DNA from: Acanthopleura granulata
Lineage: Eukaryota; Mollusca; Polyplacophora; Chitonida; Chitonidae
NCBI GenBank assembly: GCA_016165875.1
Contig: JABBOT010000016.1
Location: 10,292,063 to 10,356,062, forward strand
Length of the DNA stretch: 64,000 nucleotides
Reading direction: 5' to 3'
Part shown: piece after piece, positions 1 to 10,899 of the stretch
Layout of the letters: each line of letters begins with the position of its first letter
Position numbering within the stretch: the stretch's first letter is position 1
Notes under the pieces: generated by a model
Told to the model about the DNA's origin: nothing
What the model saw: the letters and a program-made list of their open reading frames with translations, nothing else
The model's database searches: none
Translations under genes and position numbers: made by a program

Positions 1-744
1 CTATACCTACATTATCTCAAGATCATGATGTCTGGGAACGTGGTCACGGAACGCATTATTTTGTCATTGATCTGAGCGATATACAGGTGATATATACACA
101 AGCCCACAGACGCGGACCTTGCATGTCAGAGAACAAGTCATCTTTTACGTGAGGTAATTACTAACGTAGCTGAGTGACCTGGGCAAGACTGGTAAGAGGC
201 CAGTCGAGTTTCACTGTCACTAAAATTTCCACAGTCTGATGGTTTCATTTACCAGGTAACACCTCTTGACTTGCGCCGCCTCTAAGAGACAATCCTATGT
301 ACAAGGTTAACAAAACACAATCACTCTAATAAACCTCACCGTATAATGAGCGGTATTCGAAATCCATGGAAGTATCGCGAGAGTCACGGTGGGTAAGGCT
401 TTAGGCATTATTCTGTACACTGGATTACAATTGGCCTTCTTGGATTCTTAATTAAGCCAAAGCTTTATCTACCAGTAGATTAATATAATTATAAATTCAT
501 CGAGATCTTAATTGTACACACACATGGACGGAAGAAGAATCATTTATATTCCGATATCAGTTCTGTACTTGGCGAGCATATTCATGTATAGTTTATTCGT
601 AAGCTCTCACTCTGTTTCGGTTAAAATACCGTAACTGGTCAGTCAAGGCGGTCGACGTTCGTTAAAGAACACTTGTTTTTCACCAGTATGGGTGCCTGTC
701 TCTAGGTCACATCTATACACATATGCCGAAGAGTTCATTCGTAA
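1..744. other. Non-coding flank, nothing recognised
   Basis: I see no coding frame, tRNA-like box or repeat unit that I can name here. The sequence is AT-rich and low in CpG-rich stretches. Confidence 0.4.
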
Positions 745-856
745 CTTGCCAAAGGCCGGTGGTTTATAGCAGGAACTCCGGTGCCCTCCACCAGAAAACT
801 AACCGCCGTCCTACAAGTGAAAAATTTGGACTAATATATGATAAATATATAAATAC
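745..856 (+). repeat. SINE family 1, degenerate 3' part
   Basis: The order of motifs matches the 3' half of the full SINE at 9465-9716: an ACCGCCGTCCTACAAGTGAA block, then a TTGGACTA remnant of the usual TTCTTGAGTA, then a TAAATATATAAATA tail. The tRNA-like head is missing. It is heavily mutated, so it is an old insertion. Confidence 0.5.
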
Positions 857-1499
857 CCTCAAAGTTAGTTAACAAATCCGCATGCCTCCAGTGTTTCTCC
901 CTCCTTGGTGACAATAAGCAGTCGAGACCATTTTTCAGCACAAAAAATGGTTAGACATTATATACTTACACCGTCCAACAACATTCCATATTCATATTAA
1001 CTGATCTCGCTGTTTAGTGACGTCATGTGCGTCATCTATGGTAGCACAGCAGATATGTAAGTAAATTGTGCCCTTCATGATACAAGCATGAAACTTGGCA
1101 CACAGTTGAAATGCACATCAATTTACATTTCTGGACGTAGGGTCATCCTGAATTCGTCCTCTGGGGGCCATTTTCCCATATTGCCGCCATTGGCAGCTGT
1201 AGTGCGTATTTGCTGCAGAACATGTAATTTACTATGGTTGAATAAACAGATTTACAAGAACTACTAAATCTACAGAAGAAGTTTATAAACTATACACGCG
1301 CAATCCTGTCAAATACTTGCTCATTACCACATAAGAGCCCATTACGACCATCTTCCAAGATCCCATCAATTATAATACTACATTTAATAACTAAACCAAA
1401 TCCAATGAGAAGATGAGGAACCTGCTTTATTTGTATTATGGAAATAAGGAGTAGCTTAGCTGAAAACGGTTGAAGTAGTGGGCTTACGTGGGTGAGGGT
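857..1499. other. Non-coding stretch with a possible old dispersed repeat
   Basis: No gene is visible. The part from about 1076 to 1235 (GAAACTTGGCACACAG, then GGCCATTTTCCCATATTGCCGCCAT) has the look of a dispersed invertebrate repeat. There is no second clear copy in the window, so this is a weak call. Confidence 0.3.
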
Positions 1500-1712
1500 G
1501 CTGACACTGCACAATGATTCATTTGCCTCCCAACGAAGCGGTCACCGTGAGTTCAAATCCAGTTGATGATGGCTTCCTTTCCGGTAGAACGTCCAGCCAC
1601 CTGCGAGTGGTCGTGGTTTTGCCCGGTTTCTTCTCATCATATAACACTGGTTGCCCTCGTATAAAGGAAATTCTTGAGTTTTTCAGTTATGAAATATACC
1701 AATAAATGAGTA
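1500..1712 (+). repeat. SINE family 1 copy, B box to tail
   Basis: A B-box-like GTGAGTTCAAATCC lies near 1548-1561. The usual body follows (TGGCTTCCTTTCCGG, CACCTGCGAGTGGTCGTGG, CCCTCGTATAAAGG) and the insertion ends with TTCTTGAGT and a short A-rich ATAAATGAGTAAAT tail. The A box is degraded. The open frame inside it is repeat-derived, not a gene. Confidence 0.75.
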
Positions 1713-3389
1713 AATATTGACATTTCTTGTTTTAAGAATTATGTGATACTTCCCTAATTATACAAACTCGAGTTCAGCGTCTGGAGCTAAGACTTGATCA
1801 GTTCCAGAAAGGGAATCCGTTCAAGATGACATCAGTATCATAAAATGACTTGCAGAGTGACATTTTATCTATGTATTTTAATCATCTTGTGTTGTCAGCA
1901 CACAAATCATTAATTATCATTTTCTCAGTCGGTGGAAAGCCGAATGCAAGTACTTCATTTAGGCCCACTAGTGACCAGCCTGATGGTCGGTCCTCTTCGT
2001 TTGATGTATGAAGGCATTCTGTTGGTAAGTTCAGCAAAACCCACAAACTGCTCCGGTGTCCTTATCCGTTGCCCTCAGACATATGGGCTCCTTCTATCGA
2101 AGCAACACAGAATGCTGAAGTGACATCTTCACTAGCCCCGGGTTGCTATTTCAATCCCTCTTATATATACTGGACTGATGGGATATCATAGCCATAGAGG
2201 GAAGCAATGCTAGAAATTATCAAGTCAGATAAGTCCTTTCTGAATGACATTTGCAGCCAAAAACAGGTGTCAACTGTGGCTCTTATCTCTCAGTTCGGCC
2301 GCACACACAACATCTCACGTATATTCCACTCAGTAATGGTCCCGGTAAATTGAAATCCACGGTTCATGTGAGGCCTTGGATAGAAGGATGACACTGGCCT
2401 CCAAGTATATACGGCACGCCGATAATGATTTGCAACCAATGGCCCGTCTAGGTACACCTCCCAGGGCGGACTTGTAGACGATAGCGTCCGTAATGCCGAG
2501 CTGGCGATTTATGTTTCAATCCTCGAACTTAAAGCCACTTAAGGTGTAAACTGGAATTTGTTCATCTGGATATGTTGATTCTTCTATGGATTCAAAGACC
2601 ATAATTGAGCTTGATAAAAGTGCCTTTCTTTCATCTATTTTACTTTGTTTGTGTCCTTACACTGCGTTGTACCATATAGGTGTTCTTCAGAAAGATGTAT
2701 AAAACACGGTATGTCACTCAAGTCCATCCGGTACGTGTCTCAGAGCATGCCTTCAGAAACTAATTGTTTCAGGTGTGGCATCACTGCCTTAAATAATAGC
2801 AACCGTCACCCAGATGGTTACCAAGCACACTGACATCTGTCATCTTAATACTCAGATGCAGCCAAGCATCCCGCTGTGGATCGCATCCTTGTTTAGTTCG
2901 GTATATTACACAGCTCCATGCTGAAGACTGCTTAAGGTACATGTATCCTGTCCGCGGGCAGCAATTTCAAGAACGTAAGTGCACTAATAACAGCATCACT
3001 GTAGTTTTTGTTATACTCACTAATTCACAACAATTAAGGCAATTTCACTGGCTGCTTTCAGGGGGAACCATCAGGGGTGAACTCCGAGCATATTTAGGCC
3101 AACTTAATTGTGACCATAAAGGTAAACATTTTAAATATCACGGACATTTTTCAAACTGGCAGACATTTTTCAACATGACAGCCAAAATCATAAGAACATA
3201 GCGACCTTGATGTCTTACTTTCCATTAACTATGTAATTCTCAAGTACTACGCCAAAACCAGATGAAATTTATTAAACACAGTGGTATGCAAACCATATAC
3301 AAAGTACCTGTACATACTGTTGGGAGCTGTCTTGGTAAATGGCTGCCAATCACTGTTACAAAAAAAAAATCTGAGACGGAGCTATGTCC
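1713..3389. other. Non-coding stretch, no gene recognised
   Basis: Only short chance reading frames are present. A possible worn tRNA-like B box (TTTCAATCCC) occurs near 2151, but I could not define an element around it. Confidence 0.35.
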
Positions 3390-3541
3390 GAAAGTTCTCC
3401 CCATACCGTAATCTATGTCGTGCTTCAGTCATCAAAGGCAAAACTGTCCCATATTCCTTACCTACATGCTTCACTGTGGGTAGGACCTTTTCCTTTACCC
3501 GCAAATATAAAACTGAGACTAATTGCTCAACATTTATTTAA
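3390..3541 (-). pseudogene. Tc1/mariner transposase relic
   Basis: Read on the minus strand, this piece gives a peptide with LPTVKH followed by a degraded glycine stretch, preceded by a Y-L-R-V-K-E-K segment. In Tc1-like transposases the region between the second and third catalytic acidic residues reads Y-V-W-R-K-K-G-E then P-T-V-K-H-G-G-G. Only about 50 codons are alignable, no terminal repeats were found, and the frame is decayed. It is therefore a fossil, not an active element. The recognition rests on short motifs from memory; a chance match is possible. Confidence 0.5.
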
Positions 3542-3649
3542 GAGTTTGTAGTTGTTTTTTTTCTTGGAACTATCTTAATCTGGGGCTACTGGTTGTAAGA
3601 ACAGTTGCAATCAATGCCCAACATACACATATTTAGAATAAGGACGGCA

Positions 3650-3755
3650 TTTCCGCTGGACTCTGTCCGATTTTTCCCCGCCGTCTTAAAAGTGAAATAT
3701 TCTTCAGTGTGACGGAAGCCATCAATCAAATTGATAAATAAATAAACAAACAATT
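3650..3755 (+). repeat. SINE family 1, 3' fragment
   Basis: The segment contains CCGCCGTCTTAAAAGTGAAA, TATTCTTCAGTGTGACGG and a GATAAATAAATAAACAAAC tail, in the same order as the full copy at 9465-9716. The head and middle are absent, as expected of a 5'-truncated insertion. Confidence 0.65.
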
Positions 3756-4005
3756 CGTTCGTCTCTGGAATTTTCCCTTCATCAGTGACAACTGTTGACT
3801 GTGTTCCAACTTAAGTTCGAGTCAGTACTAATTTATAACCATATATACTTCTTTTGGTGGTTTCTGTTGAGTGTTACCTATAGGACAATGGTCTTGCTAT
3901 TATTGCCCAGGAACGGTGATAACGGATGATGGCTGGTATCCCGAATGTCTGTTTCGATACATAAATTAAGGACAGCTGTGACACGACAATGCTGTGATGA
4001 TTTGA

Positions 4006-4202
4006 TTTGATTTATTTATTCCTCTGATTGGTGTTTTACGTCGTCCCCAAGAATGTTTCACTTATACGACGGCGGCCAGCATTATGGTGGGAGAAAACCG
4101 GACAGAGGGCAGGAGAAACCCACGACCATCCACAGGTTGCTGACGGGTAAGACCAGAGCTGAACCCAGCATAAACTGAATTTGAACTCTGTATCCTATAG
4201 GT
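4006..4202 (-). repeat. SINE family 1 copy, inverted
   Basis: The tail TTTATTTATT comes first on the plus strand, then TTGGTGTTTTACGTCGTCC, TTCACTTATACGACGGC, GGCCAGCATTATGGTGGGAG and CACGACCATCCACAGGTTGC. The copy ends at a worn B box near TTGAACTC (about 4180). Confidence 0.8.
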
Positions 4203-4451
4203 CTCCATTGTAAATGTTAATAAGCCAACATTTCTTGAGTATTATGTTAAGCTGCAATTACATACAGTAGCCAAATAAATAAACCTAAGCCAGTTGACTT
4301 GTACATTTACAATTACCATGAAATACCGGTAGGAAGACATGCATAAAAAGTAACATGCAGGGTTTTATTAATGCACCAAATCAGGTGATGGCATTTTTGA
4401 CAAGATATAAGAATTCATGACATTTTTCTGTTTTATTTATTTGAGAGCTCA

Positions 4452-4628
4452 TGTTGCCTTCCTCTCCTGTTCCACGTGGGAAGGTCAGCCAGCAACCTGC
4501 GGATGGCTGGGGGTTTAACCCGTGTTTTACCCGCTTTCCTTAAACTATAATGTTGGCTGCCGTTGTACGGGTCAAATATTCTTGAGTACGGCGTAAAATA
4601 TCAATGAGATAAATAAACAAATAAAAAA
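4452..4628 (+). repeat. SINE family 1 copy
   Basis: The body runs from GCCTTCCTCTCCTGTTCC through CAGCAACCTGCGGATGG to TTCTTGAGTACGGCGTAAAA and ends in an AATAAACAAATAAA tail. The tRNA-like head is missing. Confidence 0.8.
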
Positions 4629-7139
4629 TACAAGTGGAAATTCGTGAGTATAGATAAATAAATAAATCCTCGATGCAAATGTTTGAGAACAAGAGGGACC
4701 ATTTCGTTTTTATTTTTTTTATCAGATGTGATTTTGCAAAAGCTCTGACTGTGTCGAGATAGCTATCTACAAAGATAACTATTCACAAAGATAATTATCT
4801 ACAAAGTTCTTGAGCAACCATGAGCAGTAGTCAGACACTGTATTAATGACAAGTGAACGGCTGGGGGAATGGTGGCATATATAGAAAAGCTACTCACATA
4901 GCAGAAACTAACTCAATAAACTCGTTTTACACAAAGAACATTGCCAAAACCTCCATTATCCTTTGGCGCATGAACAAATGGCCTCACCGATTTCAATCGA
5001 CGACACCAAAGATGAGCTCCATTCGGATAACGACCAACAACTTTCAGCGTTAATGTCAGAAGGGCTACACATCCGTCCATGTCTCTGTTTAAGGCTCATA
5101 GGGTAATTGCGCAAAAAATTCTCTCGTCTGTTCCAGATGTCGTCGTACATTACCGTCAACGAGAGACAAGTCTTTTGAAGCCGAAATCATCGTTGTTGTT
5201 CCAGGTTGCAACTCGGTAATTGGCAGACGCATTCTGGGACGCCGGTGATTACGTAACGAAGCACGTGCAACGGCCACGTGCCAACAAATCACCACCTTAT
5301 ATGCGAGCAATGTTTCACTAACCAGAGGTATGCGCGAAACTCTTACGAAAAAAAAAACTTATAGCAGGATATTTTGGCGAATTCAGCACCAAAGTCTTAT
5401 GGAATTATAAATCTCAGGCGAAACAAGAGACTGCTCTAGAATACCTGATCAGTGTTTCCATTCATATGTTATTGTTGTGGAGCTTTATCTCCCGCGCAAA
5501 AGCTGTGAGAGCGATGAGGGATTTGTCTTGAGTCAGAGAAGTTTTGCCTAGACAATATTTAAACAAAGAAACATATGACTCCTAGCCCCGAGTTATACGG
5601 AATAAGACACAGTTATGAGTCCCAGAGATTCGGGACACTCCATCCATATTTGCTAACAAGAGAAGCATTTAATGGAAAACCCTTGACACAGCAGTTTTTT
5701 AAGTAATAACTTATGATGTTGATTGAAATCACGATGCTATCGAGGTTAACCATCACAGTAACAACTGTATCATGTTTGGACTTGATCGGCAGTTTCACCT
5801 TGCCCTTACTTTGATGAGCTCGGTCGTTTCCACAGCTTAGTAATCTTTCAAAGCTCATCAGAGAAATGACTTAATTCATTTCTTGAATTCTCCGGAACTC
5901 TTTCTGTGGGAGGACAACACCATCGTAATTGTAATCGTTGCAGTGTGCGTCTCAACGACGGTGGAATGACCTTTCGTATTTCCCGACACTGCCGTTTATG
6001 AATATAATGAAAGTAAATTCAATGTGGAATGATATCTGTTTCTATATAATACTGTGAATACGTCTCTTAAGGTTCAACATTTATATACCACATTCTTATT
6101 GCAAGATACTGACGCCAGTTGTAATAAACGACATTAATGAAACTTAAATTTCAACGAAAAGAAACAAAAAAGATGTCCACAACATATATATACGTGTACT
6201 AGAGTGAAACCCCTGTCTAATATAAATCTTATCACTTGGTAGAATCCAGTTTCTGTCCAGGACAAGTTTGCGTGTCCGCCTTTAGTTCCTTATAAATGAT
6301 GCTAACGGTCGTACAGTCCGGGCATGCAGTTGTCTCTCAAGGCTCCTGCTACTGGTAATGGTGGTTATCTCTTTTGGAGTGGAAACGATTATGCGAACAT
6401 AATACAGTACTTTAGATTGAATTCACGTCGGTGAAGCTCATTTTTCATCTTTTAATCTCGACCATTGGATATATGCTCTTGACCGAAATTTCTATTAATG
6501 AGTAAGTCGTACATTTTGGCCGATTCTGAGAGTTCTATTGAAATTAGCAGGGCGCGTTAATGTTTGTTTGGAAGGTAGGACTATATACGAGTGGAAATCT
6601 TTGACTTAGTGCCAAAAGTAATATTTCACGGCATTCATTTACCTCTAAAATGTGATTTTTTAGGCGAAATTCAGGGTCATTTTTCGTAACTCACTATGTA
6701 TGCTGACAAAAAGGGCGTCTGAAAAAGATAAATGAAGTTGGCTACAAACGCTGAATCCGTATAGCTCTGTGAAATAAATTCCATATTCCGATGCCCTTTG
6801 GGGAAAAATGGCAAAAAACGTGCGAAACACTTAATGAATTCTAGAAACATAATCTGTTCGGTCAAGTGGTTTGCCTTGTATGTGCCCTAGGGCTGACTGG
6901 ACTCACAGGGACATAATACCCTGTGTACTCAGGCTGGTTTACAAGAGACGACGTGGTTTCATTTTTTCATTTTCGGAAAGTTCAGTACATTGGGAGTATA
7001 AAATTTTTAGGTGAAGGCAACCGATGTACATTTGAGTTATACATATTATGTAATTGACATTTACGTACTGTAAAACATGAGAACGGTTAACGTCGGTTCC
7101 GACCATTCTTCAGTCATAGGGGGGAGGGTTCTTACAAAT
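4629..7139. other. Non-coding stretch, no gene recognised
   Basis: Several open frames of 60-80 codons exist on both strands between 4850 and 6870. They overlap each other and show no recognisable motif. I see no repeat arrays here. Confidence 0.35.
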
Positions 7140-7625
7140 AGCAATCAACGTCACTGTATATATCGAACAGACATGATTTGCTACAATGATATATCGAAAC
7201 CAGCGAAAGTACCGGCTGGAATGAGACTCGAACTCACAACTCAGGGTGTCGAGTTCCACCATTTTACCAAATGAGCTAAGAAGCGAGACGGCAAAAGCTC
7301 ACTTGTTAGAGTCCAATTATATAAAGTGATTTTATTCACAAATACATGTAACACTTATAATACTGTGTACAAACAGAAAACTCAGTGTTTCGAAAGCAAT
7401 TCATCGTTATGGAATGTACCCAACAAATATGAGTTTCAGATCATTCACTTCACATAACTGGACTCTAACAAGCGAACTGTTCATGTCTGGATTGGTAGCT
7501 CATTTGGTAAAGCGGTAGGGGGCTAGACACCTTACGTCGCGAGTTCGAGTCTCGCTTGAGCTGGTCGCGATACATCAGTGTAGGAAATCCTAACCTTTTC
7601 GATGTATTCCCTGATGATGAGTGCG
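7140..7625. repeat. Large foldback with two inverted tRNA-like SINE heads
   Basis: The right arm (about 7454-7625, plus strand) has an A-box-like TAGCTCATTTGGTAAAGC at 7496-7513 and a B-box-like GCGAGTTCGAGTCTCGC near 7539. The left arm (about 7140-7320) carries the same on the minus strand: GAGACTCGAACTCAC near 7223 and TTACCAAATGAGCTAAG near 7264. Both arms meet the spacer with the same 15-base block, CTTGTTAGAGTCCA on the left and TGGACTCTAACAAG on the right. Outside the heads the arms stay alignable through a CGATRYATCA-type block. The spacer of about 130 bases is unique. It may be two SINE copies inserted head to tail in opposite directions, or a composite foldback element. Confidence 0.75.
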
Positions 7626-8367
7626 AACTGATTTCGAAACACTAAGTCTCACAAAACACATCACACCACTTAACAATAAGTTTACAAAGGTTGACCGATT
7701 GGACTGTACTGTTAAAAATTTTTGTCATTTGTCGTGTTTTTCAAATGAATATATATTTACAATCAAAATGTACTATGTCTTGTCTCTGGGACTCATAATT
7801 GTCCCTCATCTCGCTAACGTGGGTACATCGTGTCGAACATGATATGAATAGTAACAATCACAGCGCTTCTGGCGTGCACATTTCATACAGTCATATTTCA
7901 TTGATATTATTCATCAACCTAGAACATTCCTTCGCCTTTTCATCACCACTGAAAACAAACTGTTTCTCTCTCCATCAATCCGTCCTAGATTTTCTATTTT
8001 ATATATTTTCTTAGTTCTTTAGTGGTTTGTGTTAAACCTCGTTTAGGAAACTATTCTTGCGATTATTGACTCGAAACGACCATTTTGGTTGACGGTTAGT
8101 TTGAACGCCCAGATCGTTCACCTCACTATGCCCACTGCAGGCATCAGCATGAAATGTATGCCCACTCATTCTTCATCCCGACTCCAAATCTTCTCAGTCC
8201 AACTGGTTAGGCTGGGCAATACGCTGTAACCTGTTCTCATGTCGATCTGCTTCAGACAATGTGTAGACTTTTAGAAAATAGGTCTGGATTTTAAAACAGC
8301 TGGTAACTTAATCATTTTCCTGTTAACATACCGTCTGGTAAACCATGCAATAGGGCTACATGGTTAC
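7626..8367. other. Non-coding stretch, no gene recognised
   Basis: Two overlapping open frames of about 70 codons (7621-8014) show no recognisable domain. No repeats were detected. Confidence 0.3.
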
Positions 8368-8462
8368 AGAAATTCTTTTGCTCCTGGGTCTTCTCATTCC
8401 ATTCAGTCCAAACGAATTTTTTTCTCCCTTTTAAAATTCTATCCAGTGCTGACCACCCAGAA
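8368..8462. repeat. Copy A of a 95-base direct repeat
   Basis: AAATTCTTTTGCTCCTGGG, TCTTCTCATTCCATTCAGTC and CTTTTAAAATTCTATCC recur in the same order and orientation at 9237-9338. It belongs to a dispersed family that I do not recognise. Confidence 0.7.
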
Positions 8463-8552
8463 AGCGATCTCTTAAGTGAATCGTAAAATAAAAAAAAACT
8501 TGGAGTCAGTTATGAAGAAGTAATACAATTAAAAAAGGCCTGCTATTCTGAA

Positions 8553-8942
8553 TGGCGCTAATCAAGCCTGGTGGCCTATACCTATGACGTCACTCAGGTT
8601 TGTTATAGTTCATAACTGTAGCGCCAATCCGGACAAGAGAGTGTATCTATGACGCCACTCCGGCTTTTAGCCTAAATATCGATGAAGCCAATCCCGTCTG
8701 TTACATATATCTATGATACTTATCAAATCTGATAGCATATATTTCTGGTGTCAATACGTACAGGTATAACTTAGGGTAACCTATATTTCTATCGCAAATC
8801 TAGTCAGGTAACCTGTATCTCTGATACCAATACAGTCTGTTCACCTATATCTCTGATGTCAATACGTAATGTATTTGTATCGAAAAAGCTGATCTAATAT
8901 GATAGACCATACCTATAAAGCCAATCCTGCCTGGTGGTTCGT
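8553..8942. repeat. Degenerate minisatellite, about 35-48 base units
   Basis: Roughly eight worn units share the pattern ACCTATATCTCTGATGTCAA followed by TACRGTCTGGT. Unit lengths range from about 30 to 48 bases, so it is an old array. It lies between the two copies of the 95-base direct repeat. Confidence 0.65.
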
Positions 8943-9130
8943 CAGGTTCCTGACAACTCCATTGGCTTAAATTACCGTGGGTGATCGAATCTTTGATAGA
9001 ATGTCGTCTCTGGATAAGACAGGTATGTTACGTGCCGGCGGAGAATTCAAAGGAGCACCCTGTTGTCATGGAGGGCATGGAGAGTAGAGCCTAAATGGGC
9101 ATCTCCACCCAATTCAGCATTCAGAATAAT

Positions 9131-9132
<2 letters not shown>

Positions 9133-9218
<86 letters not shown>
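9133..9218. repeat. (TA)n microsatellite, about 84 bases
   Basis: This is an uninterrupted run of about 42 TA dinucleotides. It creates spurious Tyr-Ile open frames on both strands and can form a cruciform or hairpin. Its length will vary between individuals and assemblies. Confidence 0.95.
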
Positions 9219-9221
<3 letters not shown>

Positions 9222-9236
9222 ATGAGTGAATAAACA

Positions 9237-9338
9237 GAAATTCCTTTGCTCTTGGGTGTTCTCATTCCATTCAGTCACCCCCCACCTCCCAAAACGATAT
9301 TTTTTTTTGGCTTTTAAAATTCTATCCCGTGATTGGAA
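9237..9338. repeat. Copy B of a 95-base direct repeat
   Basis: This is the partner of 8368-8462. It has GAAATTCCTTTGCTCTTGGG, TGTTCTCATTCCATTCAGTC and CTTTTAAAATTCTATCC in the same order, plus extra C and T runs in the middle. Confidence 0.7.
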
Positions 9339-9464
9339 CGTTTCCCACTTAAACCAATTCGGAACAAATCTTTGCCTTGTATTATTCTTTAATGTGCGCA
9401 TTGGTGGGTATAAAATGTAAATAGACTGGTAACGTCGCGCTATAATCTATTACAAGAGAAGAGG

Positions 9465-9716
9465 CCCCATGGCTCAGTCGGTTAGCGAGCTAGCGCAGCG
9501 CAATGACCCGAAGCCTCCCACCAACGCGGTTGCTGTGAGTTCAAGTCCAACTAATGCTGGCTTCCTCTCTGGCCGTACAGGTCTGCCAGCAACCTGCGTA
9601 TGGTCGTGGGTATCCCCCGGGCTCTGCCCAGTTTAGTCCCACAATAATGCTGGCCGCCGTCGTATAAGTGAAATATTCTTGAATACGGCGTAAAACATCA
9701 ATGAAATAAATAAATC
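9465..9716 (+). repeat. SINE family 1, full-length tRNA-derived reference copy
   Basis: This is the best copy in the window. The head starts GGCCCCATGGCTCAGTCGG. An A box (TGGCTCAGTCGGTTAGCG) sits at 9470-9487 and a B box (GTGAGTTCAAGTCC) at 9535-9548. The body contains AGCAACCTGCGTATGGTCG, CCCCGGGCTCTGCCCAG and GCTGGCCGCCGTCGTATAAG. The 3' end is TTCTTGAATACGGCGTAAAA with an AAATAAATAAATC tail. The two boxes form an internal RNA polymerase III promoter. SINEs of this kind are moved by a partner LINE; no LINE is visible here. Confidence 0.9.
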
Positions 9717-9773
9717 AATTACAGGAGAACTATGGTCAATCCGGCTTGGACCCGGGATGCCATTGCGAGGGAA

Positions 9774-9802
9774 AATATTTATTTATTTATTTATTTATTT
9801 AT
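9774..9802. repeat. (TTTA)n microsatellite
   Basis: About seven tetranucleotide units. Such tails mark the 3' ends of inverted SINEs here, but no SINE body follows, so it is a bare microsatellite or tail remnant. Confidence 0.8.
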
Positions 9803-10810
9803 CGGTATGTTTTATATGTTAGTGATGCGGATTATTTCACGTATGCAACGGTGGGCAACGGAATATAGGCCCGAGTTGGGAGAGACAACACCGCACCAGT
9901 CAACGTGGAAGGCACAATGTTCGTAGAGTACAAGTTACTGTACTCTTGGTAACAGTCAGATAACTAGCAAGGCCTTCATGACCCAGCGCAGACAGTCCGA
10001 CGGTGCGATGATGCGGTGGTGATATTTGAGTGTTGGGTGTTAGAGGTTAGGGGTAGTGGTGCTGGGGTTGGGGTATGTCGCACGTGAAAGACCTGCTCAG
10101 ACGGGAATATGTTGCCCGGTATACATTGCACTGACAACGAGTTCATTTAACACACACACCAAATTGGTTCAAATTGGGTTCACACAGACACATTCATATG
10201 AATGGAAGCGTAATGGAACAATTCTTAAATTTATGATGTCTAGGAACAGTGGAGATAATAAAAGTCAAATTGCTGGTGACCTATAAAATCAGGACATGTG
10301 AAAACAGCACAGGTGTGTAATCCCAGTACGCGTTCTATTCTTCGAACTTTACACCAGGCTTGCATGAGACAGTTAGAGTAAATACAGTATTGATGTGCTG
10401 CAATAACCATCCTGTCACAACTAAACAGCCGTGGAAAAATCCCCATCGGTATAAACCACTTTACTGCCATAGACGACTTGAAATCTTAAGCAAACAAACT
10501 CCTGATATCTTGTATTACGGCTTCCGCACAGTCAGGGCCACCCAGTGGAAAACACTCCTCTGCAGAAGATTGGGTACCCAAAGATAGGCTTTACAATGGC
10601 CTGGTAACAAGATATAATATGTGAGCAAATAGATTATTTAACTATTTACCTGATTATTCGACCTGTATTTCGCCCACAACGGTACTTGACTCATTTGATA
10701 GCGGTCACGTTTATGAATGGAGGACACCAGGCAGAGCCCAATGGACACCATCGCCCTTCCCCAGGTATCTCTCAAACCTCATGACTTAATGCCGTAGCGA
10801 AATTATTGAG
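9803..10810. other. Non-coding stretch, no gene recognised
   Basis: Overlapping open frames of 64-76 codons occur on both strands with no conserved motif. A G-rich piece lies near 10015-10080 (GGTTAGGGGTAGTGGTGCTG). Confidence 0.3.
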
Positions 10811-10899
10811 AACTGGATTCGAACACGAGACCTCGATGGTTAAAGAGCACGCTGACATCAGAGCAATTAACGTTTTATGCGATTGAGCCAGTGGGGGTC
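10811..10899 (-). repeat. SINE-like tRNA head, third family
   Basis: On the minus strand an A-box-like TGGCTCAATCGCATAAAACG lies near 10874-10893. A B-box-like GTGTTCGAATCCAG lies near 10813-10826. The anticodon region does not fold into a proper cloverleaf, so this is a tRNA-derived repeat, not a tRNA gene. The body probably extends left to about 10690. Confidence 0.6.

Noticed and set aside
7496..7560. Possible tRNA gene (A and B boxes)
   Set aside because: The arms do not form a full cloverleaf and the same head recurs inverted at 7211-7285, so it is tRNA-derived SINE sequence.
9047..9401. Open frames with Ile-Tyr repeats
   Set aside because: They are produced by the (TA)n microsatellite.
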